The position numbers and the translations under genes were made by a program. Positions 57,469 to 64,000 of a stretch of DNA of 64,000 bases are shown one piece after another. The first letter of the stretch is position 1. Every line of letters starts with the position of its first letter. The DNA comes from JAPOUP01 sp965203255 (lineage in GTDB: Bacteria; Pseudomonadota; Alphaproteobacteria; Rhodobacterales; Rhodobacteraceae). A model generated the notes under the pieces. The model did not search any database and had not been told where the DNA came from. It was given only the letters and a program-made list of their open reading frames with translations. The stretch is from positions 744,001-808,000 of the forward strand of contig OZ241882.1 in NCBI GenBank assembly GCA_965203255.1. The letters are read 5' to 3'.

Positions 57469-59202
57469 ATGATACTGAAACAAACAGCAACGCTTGCATC
57501 TGCGCTCGCACTGGTGGCTGCGGGAGCTCTTGCGCAGGATGTCCCCCGCGAGGACACGGTGATTTTCGACCTCGATCGCACGATCAAGGATCCGGAAAAT
57601 TTCAACTGGATGACGCCGGGAACCAAACGCATGCACGGTGCGCACCAGGCAATGTGGGAACCATTGTTCATCCTGAACTACGGAACCGGTGAGCTCGACC
57701 CCTAGCTGGGAACCGAGATCACCTCTAACGACACCAGTGACGAATGGGTCCTGAGGCTCCGTGAAGGCGTCGAATGGTCCGACGGCGAGGCCTTCAACGC
57801 GGACGATGTCGTGTTCACTGTCAATATGGCGATCTCCAACGAGGAGATTTCGAGTCGGGAGGCGGCAACTGTCCGCGCCCAGGTCGCCGCCGTCGAGAGG
57901 ATTGACGACCTGACCGTCAAATTCACGCTTAACGCCCCCAACCCCCGCTTCGCTGTCGAGAACTTCGGGGTCCGCATCTTTGGATCGTTCCTGATCATGC
58001 CGCAGCATGTCTGGGAAGGAAACAATCCGGCGACCTTTGCGTTCTACCCACCCATCGGTACCGGCCCCTACACCTACACCTACACGTCGGGTGCCACCAA
58101 CCGGATGATCTGGGACCGCAATGACGAATGGTGGGGCTCGAAGACAGGCTTCAGGGACCTACCTCAGCCAAAGCGTCTGATCTGGCTGGAATCGGGCGGA
58201 GCCGAGAGCCGTGCCCAACTCATGGCAACTGACCAGATGGATGCGGCGCAGAATGTCAGCGTCGGAACATACGAGGCGATAAAGGCACAGAATCCGAATG
58301 TCATTGCCTGGTACGATGATTACCCCTATGCCTCGGCAGACCCCTGTGCGCGTCAGCTTGAGATCAATACGACCGTCCCGCCATGGGACAGTCCGGCGAT
58401 GCGGCGCACCGTCAACCACATCATCGACCGCAACCAGATTGTAAATGTCGCGGTCGAGGGTGCTACCGTGCCGAGCGAAACCATGTTCGTACAATACGGA
58501 TCCATGGCGCCCTATATCGATGCCGTCAGGGCAGCAGGCTATGGACTCCCGCCAACCGCCGACGTCGCTGCAGGCCAGGCACTCATCGAAGCTCAGGGCT
58601 ATACCATGGGTAACGACGGAATCTACGAAAAGGACGGCGAGAACCTTGCGGTCAGGATTCACGTCAATTCGGCATCGACTGAATACACCAGGACGATTGA
58701 CGTGATTGTCGAGCAGCTGAACCGCGCCGGTGTCAGCGCAAACTCGGTTCCCGTCGAGAACGGTGTGTTCTGGGGAGAGGTACTGCCTTTCGGCGCCTAT
58801 GAAATGTCCTACAGCTGGCTTTCCTGTGGTTCCGTGAATGAGCCCTGGACTTCCATGAGCCGCTATACGGTAAAGGATGTGGTGCCAGTCGGTGAGCGCT
58901 CGCCAGGCTTCAACAATACGTCCAGGTGGAACTCCGAAGCAGCGGCCAGATATTCGGAAATCATCGATCGAATGGGGTCCATGGCCCTGGATGATCCGGC
59001 AATCCCCGATATGGTGGCCGAGGCCTATCAGCATTTGGCCGAAGAAATGCCATTCATTCCTTTGGTGCAGTCAGCGAAACTGCTGCCACTCAACACCACA
59101 TACTGGGAAGGATCGCCGTCTTCTGACAACTACTACAACCACCCGTTTTTCTGGTGGAACCACACGCACCAGATCATCCACAATCTTGCCAAGGCCAATT
59201 GA
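57469..59202 (+). pseudogene. Peptide-type ABC substrate-binding protein, one in-frame stop
   Basis: A signal peptide (MILKQTATLASALALVAAGA) opens a 577-codon SBP_bac_5 (DppA/OppA) protein: MWEPLFILNYGTGELDP, then LGTEITSND, LREGVEWSDGEAFNADDVVF and the C-terminal MPFIPLVQSAKLLPLNTTYW. TAG at 57703 replaces the tryptophan expected in the P-W-L-G motif (TGG to TAG), with no other lesion. It is therefore a very recent nonsense mutation, a read-through codon or an assembly error. It is the ligand-binding component of the Dpp-type importer downstream. Confidence 0.82.
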
Positions 59203-59208
59203 GGCACA

Positions 59209-59232
59209 GCCGGCGGGGACTTCCCCGCCGGC
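59209..59232 (+). terminator. Strong hairpin after the binding-protein gene
   Basis: A perfect 10-bp stem (GCCGGCGGGG and CCCCGCCGGC) with a 4-nt loop, beginning 6 nt after the stop. There is no U-run, so it probably acts as an attenuator or mRNA stabiliser between the binding protein and the permeases. Confidence 0.6.
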
Positions 59233-59270
59233 TTACCCGCCAGGAACCGGCACAGAGGGCTTCAAACGAA

Positions 59271-60036
59271 TGTCCAGTATTGGCGATCGATTCGCAGCAG
59301 ACGGATTTCTCCATGTCCAGAAGGTGTTCTCCGCTTCCGAGGTCGCGGAACTTGAGGGGGATTTCGACCGCATCATCGACCAGATAACGGCCTCGGATGA
59401 GTGCATTGATGCCACGTGGGACGGGGGCAAGCTGCGGAACTCGCCCGGCCTGGCGACCGGATCCTGCACACGCACAACGTGCAGAAATATTCCCGACGGT
59501 GGATGGACGCCCTGCTGACCCCGAACTTCCTTGACGTTGCGGAAGCCATCCTGGGCCCGAACATCTTCCTACATCACACAAAGCTCTTTCAGACACCACC
59601 TGAGCGGGGCTCACCATTCCCGATGCACCAGGACTGGCCATACTTTCCGACCGTCAGAGACTCGATGATCGCCAGAATCATTCATTTGTCCGAGGCCACG
59701 GACGAAATGGGATGCCTGCGTGTCTATCAGGGCTCGCACCGTCTGGGACGGATAGGAGGTGCCGACGGCCGCCGCCCAAACGAGACGCTGGCACAATATC
59801 CCATCGATCGCGCACGGGCCATCGAAGCCAAACCCGGCGATGTCGTATTCTTCCATTACTTCACACTACATGGCTCAATGCCGAACAGGTCGCGCCGAAC
59901 GCGCAAGACCGTACTCTGCCAGATGTACGCCGGCAACGACCATGTGGAGGCGGGCAATCTCCACCCCGACAAGCGACTCGTCCTGCGCGGTTGGAACAGC
60001 CATGTCTCGCGCACCATCGCCGGTCAGGCGGCATGA
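59271..60036 (+). pseudogene. Second PhyH-family dioxygenase, one frameshift
   Basis: MSSIGDRFAADGFLHVQKVF opens the gene; at the G-run near 59427 one G appears to be missing (GGGGG where six would keep frame). The rest continues as ARPGDRILHTHNVQKYSRRW, MHQDWPYFPT (iron-binding HxD), LRVYQGSHRLGRI and LHGSMPNRSRRTRKT to the stop. Adding one G restores the whole protein. It differs in sequence from the first PhyH gene. Confidence 0.78.
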
Positions 60037-60097
60037 TTCGCGCGACCGGCGAGCCCCCGCCGAATGTCGCGTTTAGCCAGTTCGTCATCTTCTGCGG

Positions 60098-61117
60098 GTG
60101 GCTGGTTTGAGGATTCCCAGCGGATATCTCGTCAACCGGTTGGTGACGCTGCTTCTTACGGTCTGGATCGCTGCCACGCTTATATGGATCATCCCTCGCC
60201 TGTCGCCGGTGGACCCCGCCGACATTATGCTCGGACGTATGGCCGCAGGTGCGGGTGCCGTCGAAAACGCGGACGCAATCCTAGAGCAGCTCAGGGAGAA
60301 CTTTGGTCTCAACGACGCACTCTTCGTTCAGTATGTCAAATACCTCAGGAACATCGCCCTGTTCGACTTTGGGCTTTCCACAGCGACGTTTCCAACAGAG
60401 GTCTCATCCCTGATCGCACGTGCGCTCCCCTGGGCCATCGGATTGATGCTGCTCTCGCTGCTGATCACGTTCTTCATCGGAAACCTGCTAGGTGCCTTGA
60501 TGGTCTGGAGCCACACACCGAGACTGGTGCGTGTCGCGATCCCCACCGCGATGGTGTTCACCTCAGTGCCGCCGATTCTCAGCGGTCTTCTGTTGATGTG
60601 GATATTCGCGGCAAAACTTCGGTGGTTCCCACTTGCCGGCGCCTACGGACTGACCGTCGAGCCTGGCTGGCACTGGTCATTCGTCATATCCGTCCTGCAC
60701 CACGGATTCCTGCCAGCACTCTCTATCGTCATCGTTACCTTCGGTTTCTGGGCACTTGGCATGCGCGGTATGATGATCACGGTACAAGGGGAGGACTATG
60801 TCAAACTCGCCGAAGCCAAAGGCCTGCGGCCGCGCACCATCCTCTACATGTACATGATACGCAATGCGATTCTGCCTCAGATAACAGCCTTCGCGCTCAA
60901 GATTGGCCTGCTTGTCGCCGGACAGGTGCTCGTCGAACGGATCTTCGCCTACAACGGTATGGGCAAGCTCCTCTACGATGCGATACTTGATCAGGACTTC
61001 CCCGTCATTCAGGGCGTGAGCTTCGTCATCATCCTGATGACGGCAGTCGCAGTATTCCTTGTCGATCTCGCCTACCCGCTTGTCGATCCCCGCATTCGTC
61101 ACGGGTCCGACAGATGA
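60098..61117 (+). CDS. DppB-type ABC transporter permease
   Basis: 339 residues starting at GTG 60098 (GYLVNRLVTLLLTVWIAATL), six membrane segments and the conserved RGMMITVQGEDYVKLAEAKG EAA-type loop, then YNGMGKLLYDAILDQDFPVI. It is half of a dipeptide/opine-type import channel. The end overlaps the next gene as ATGA (61114-61117). TTG 60107 is an alternative start. Confidence 0.88.
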   Translation: MAGLRIPSGYLVNRLVTLLLTVWIAATLIWIIPRLSPVDPADIMLGRMAAGAGAVENADAILEQLRENFGLNDALFVQYVKYLRNIALFDFGLSTATFPTEVSSLIARALPWAIGLMLLSLLITFFIGNLLGALMVWSHTPRLVRVAIPTAMVFTSVPPILSGLLLMWIFAAKLRWFPLAGAYGLTVEPGWHWSFVISVLHHGFLPALSIVIVTFGFWALGMRGMMITVQGEDYVKLAEAKGLRPRTILYMYMIRNAILPQITAFALKIGLLVAGQVLVERIFAYNGMGKLLYDAILDQDFPVIQGVSFVIILMTAVAVFLVDLAYPLVDPRIRHGSDR

Positions 61118-62028
61118 CTGAGGCCACCAACCAGGCCCAGAGGCGGCGGATGCGGCGCTTCGACAATCCCTGGACGAATCCAAAGCTGATCTGGGGCGCC
61201 GGGCTGTTGCTCGCGATCGTCGCACTCGGAGTTCTCGGGCGGCTCTTCTGGAATCTCGACCTGGTCTTCACCGGCTCCGCTCCCCTCAAGCTTCCTCCGA
61301 TTGGATTCGAGAACCTTCGCGGCCAACCGGGCATCCCAGAGCACCCTATAGGAACGGACGGTTCAGGTCGCGATATGCTGGCATTGATCGCAATCGGCGC
61401 GCCGAATTCGCTGTTTGTCGGGCTGCTCGCCAGCCTGATCGGCATGAGCGCAGGCATTGTCCTTGGCTTCACCGCAGGCTTCACGGGCGGACGCACCGAT
61501 GACGTGATCCGGGTCCTTTCCGACGTCATGATCACCATCCCACCCCTGTTGATTCTTGTGGTTTTCCAATCAGCCTTCGGAGACGTTTCCCTAACGATGA
61601 TGGCTCTTCTGATCGCCGGATTTGCCTGGCAGTCACCAACGCGGCTGATCCGCGCCCAAGTGCTGTCGATGAAACAGTCGGGCTATGTGATGGTGGCAAG
61701 GCTGTCGGGTGCCCCGACCAGCCACATCATGTTCAGGGAGATGCTGCCAAACCTTGTTCCCTACCTGTTCGGTAGTTTCATTGCGAATGTCACAACCTCA
61801 ATCGTAACCGCCGTCGGACTTGAAGTCCTTGGCCTCGGCCCGCAGCGAATTCCCACTCTGGGGCGTACGATCTATGAGGCGATCAGTGCAGGTGCGCTGA
61901 TCCAGAACCTCTGGTGGTGGTGGGGAATTCCAACGATCCTGCTCGCCGTGATGTTCGTCGGACTGCTGCTGGTCAATCTTGGTCTGGATGAGGTTTCCAA
62001 TCCACGACTCAGAAGGCTCAGACAATGA
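61114..62028 (+). CDS. DppC-type ABC transporter permease
   Basis: 304 residues: a cytoplasmic start, a first membrane segment near residue 30, EHPIGTDGSGRDMLALIAIG and the EAA loop QSGYVMVARLSGAPTSHIMF. It is the partner of the DppB-type protein. The stop overlaps the next small ORF as ATGA. Confidence 0.9.
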   Translation: MTEATNQAQRRRMRRFDNPWTNPKLIWGAGLLLAIVALGVLGRLFWNLDLVFTGSAPLKLPPIGFENLRGQPGIPEHPIGTDGSGRDMLALIAIGAPNSLFVGLLASLIGMSAGIVLGFTAGFTGGRTDDVIRVLSDVMITIPPLLILVVFQSAFGDVSLTMMALLIAGFAWQSPTRLIRAQVLSMKQSGYVMVARLSGAPTSHIMFREMLPNLVPYLFGSFIANVTTSIVTAVGLEVLGLGPQRIPTLGRTIYEAISAGALIQNLWWWWGIPTILLAVMFVGLLLVNLGLDEVSNPRLRRLRQ

Positions 62029-62186
62029 CACCTCGCGACCAGGACCGCCAATCCAGGCATGCCGGAGCGATCCGGCTCCACAGACGACGCGAAGGTTTGG
62101 AGACGTGCAGTATGCCAGGAACACACGGGTCTGAAAGGGCTGACGCTTCAGAGAAAATGGCCATGGCGGACAGACAGGATCAATGA
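62025..62186 (+). CDS. 53-residue ORF coupled to both neighbours, unknown
   Basis: ATG 62025 overlaps the DppC stop and its own stop overlaps the ATG of the ATPase gene (ATGA at both ends). Sequence MTPRDQDRQSRHAGAIRLHR, then a basic and polar stretch ending MADRQDQ; no membrane segment or known fold. The spacing would allow ribosomes to pass from the permease to the ATPase gene without release. It could be a decayed segment that happens to stay open. Confidence 0.4.
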   Translation: MTPRDQDRQSRHAGAIRLHRRREGLETCSMPGTHGSERADASEKMAMADRQDQ

Positions 62187-63909
62187 CAGACCGTCCAGTC
62201 CTTACCCTTAGGAACCTCTCGGTCGATTTCCCGACTCCTCAGGGAATCGTGCAAGCGGTCAAGAGCGTCTCCATATGCATCGGAATGGGACAGCGTGTCG
62301 GATTCATCGGCGAAAGCGGATCCGGCAAGACAACCACAGCACTGGCGATCATGCGTATGCTGGCTGAGCCAGGGCGCATCTCAGAAGGCTCCATTGACCT
62401 GAATGGGGTCGAAGTTCTGAAGCTGTCCGAAGAGGAAATGCGCCTAATCCGACTGTCTCGGGTTGCCTATATCCCACAGGGAGCCATGAATTCCCTGAAT
62501 CCCGTCATGCGCGTCGAACGCCAGCTCTGGGATGCGGTCGTTGCCCATGAAGGACGCGTTGGGACCGTTGAACTCAAAGATCGCTCAGATGAAGCACTGG
62601 AAGGAGTCGGTCTTCATCGGCGAACCGGACGGCTGTATCCTCATGAACTCTCGGGTGGAATGAAGCAGCGGGTCTGCATCGCGCTCGGAATGATCCTAAG
62701 GCCGGAACTGATCATCGCAGACGAACCCACCTCGGCGCTTGACGTTGTTACACAACGGCAGGTGATGCAAACTCTCGATCGCGTGCAGGCAATTGCTGGA
62801 TCAGGCCTGATCCTCATTGGGCATGATATGGGGCTGATGGCGCAGTCGGTCGACGAACTGGCTGTCCTGAAGGAAGGGGAGTTGGTGGAATTTGGAGACG
62901 TTCGGCAGATACTCGAAAACCCTCAACACCCTCATACCCGCGACCTGATCTCCTCGGTTCCGCTGGTTGGTGGCCCAAGTTTCCTTGGCGCTTCTGCCCA
63001 TGCGGTAGCGCCCAAGCGGAGCAGCCGTGAGCCGCTGCTGACATTCTACAACGTAAGCAAGGTCTACGGCAATCTCACCGCGCTTCATCCACTGAGCTTC
63101 ACGCTACAGGGCGACATGCCTCAGATCATATCGATCGTCGGCCAATCAGGGTCGGGCAAGTCGACGTTGGGCTCAATAATTCTGGGATTCACGCAGCCGA
63201 CGACTGGAACCGCACTATTCGAGGGAAGGGATCTCCAGCGGATTGGCATCGCCGAGGCGCTGGAATTCAGAAAAGACGTTCAAGCGGTGCTCCAGGATCC
63301 CTATGCCTGCTTCAACCCATTCTATCGAGTGAAACATGCCTTGGCCTATCCGTTCAGACGCTTCGGCCTCGCCCGGGATGACGCGCATATTCAGCGCCGG
63401 ATGGAGGAAGTCTGTTCCATCGTTGGCCTGAATCCAGATCTCGTCCTGCCACGCTTTCCGCATCAGCTTTCAGGAGGTCAGCGCCAACGTCTGATCGTTG
63501 CCCGTGCCCTGATGCTATCACCAAACTCCTGGTCGCTGATGAACCGGTTTCCATGGTGGACGCAAGCCTGCGCGCAACCATCCTGTCGAACATCTACGAC
63601 CTGAAAGACAAGTTCGGAATCTCCATTCTTTACATCACACATGACCTCGCGACGGCATACCATGTCTCGGACTATGTAATGGTGCTATACAAGGGCCGTG
63701 TGGTCGAGGCTGGGCCACCGCAGCGGGTCATTGGTGACCCTGCGCATCCCTACACCCGACTTCTGATCGACTCGATTCCCTGGCCGGATCCCACCCGGTC
63801 ATGGGGCAACACTGCGGACTGGGATTTGACTGTAGATGAGGCGCACGGTGCTGGCGCTCCACCGGCAATTCGAGGATCCATCAACGGATTTGCGCTGGTG
63901 ACACAGTGA
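62183..63909 (+). pseudogene. Fused DppD-DppF ABC ATPase, one frameshift
   Basis: Two ATP-binding domains in one chain of about 575 residues. Domain 1: GESGSGKTTTA, LSGGMKQRVCIALG, IIADEPTSALD, GHDM. Domain 2: GQSGSGKSTLGS, LSGGQRQRLIVARAL, then near 63520 one A is missing (CCAAACTCC, where CCAAAACTCC would read PKLLVADEPVSMVD). The frame resumes as VDASLRATILSNIYDLKDKF and ITHDLATAYHVSDY to the end. The lesion removes the second Walker B unless corrected. It energises the two permeases before it. Confidence 0.85.
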
Positions 63910-64000
63910 AAACCAACCTCCGGTTCGCCGCAGCAGGACTTCAGGCGAAACTGAACCGTATATCGCCACATATCTGTCGTCGGACGACACCTCTTGAGCC
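63906..64000 (+). CDS. Possible next gene, open at the window edge
   Basis: GTG 63906 overlaps the ATPase stop as GTGA, and the frame (VKTNLRFAAAGLQAKLNRIS) stays open to the window end. Too short for any assignment. Confidence 0.25.
   Translation, partial: MKTNLRFAAAGLQAKLNRISPHICRRTTPLE

Noticed and set aside
1..64000. tRNA, rRNA or riboswitch genes
   Set aside because: I looked for cloverleaf-like and conserved rRNA sequences and saw none convincing; a covariance-model scan would be needed to exclude small RNAs.

Overview
The window looks like a high-GC alphaproteobacterial replicon, perhaps Rhodobacterales- or Rhodospirillales-like. The basis is codon use, MalFG- and Dpp-type ABC operons, PhyH dioxygenases, a DUF3363 (RlxS-type) relaxase and a type I-G (formerly I-U) CRISPR system with a Cas4-Cas1 fusion. 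It is packed with insertion sequences (IS1634, IS30, IS1595, IS66 of two kinds, IS5, IS110, ISNCY/IS4-like, ISKra4). Many host genes carry one inactivating lesion, which suggests an accessory plasmid or island, or a genome in early decay. Species-level assignment is not possible from what I can see.

Layout. 0-2.3 kb: IS1634 transposase. 2.3-5.1 kb: IS fragments, an IS1595-derived MITE, and a DUF1156 methyltransferase gene split by IS30 copy 1. 5.0-12.8 kb: a GHKL/sacsin-type ATPase and a SNF2-type helicase with a DUF3883-like end, which with the broken methylase form a tightly overlapping candidate defence operon read on the minus strand. 12.9-13.6 kb: small mobilization-type genes. 13.7-15.2 kb: a second MITE and a decayed IS1595. 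15.3-22.5 kb: a degenerate LacI regulator followed by a purine import and salvage operon (binding protein, two permeases, ATPase, nucleoside hydrolase, adenine deaminase). 22.5-27.8 kb: three IS nested inside one another. 27.8-29.0 kb: C-terminal part of a relaxase. 29.4-30.3 kb: second IS5.

30.7-46.8 kb is the CRISPR locus. cas3 survives as three fragments separated by IS30 copies, the middle fragment inverted. An effector-type gene, cas4-cas1 and cas2 follow, then a leader and a 44-repeat array with an IS66 inserted inside one spacer. The Csb1- and Csb2-type effector genes are absent, so adaptation genes look intact while interference is broken.

46.8-49.3 kb: remnants of a MalF/MalG-type transporter. 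49.5-52.5 kb: a composite transposon made by two inverted ISKra4-like elements around a DUF2188/DUF3800 gene pair, flanked by a 9-bp target duplication. 53.2-64.0 kb: an AraC regulator divergent from an operon of PhyH dioxygenase, metallo-beta-lactamase-fold protein, peptide-type binding protein (nonsense codon), second PhyH (frameshift), two Dpp-type permeases, a tiny coupled ORF and a fused DppD/DppF ATPase (frameshift), with an IS66 element in the divergent promoter region.

The most notable signals are the helicase / GHKL ATPase / DUF1156 operon, the IS-driven dismantling and local inversion of the type I-G locus, the composite transposon, and an apparent A/T-to-G/C bias in the decay of old IS copies.
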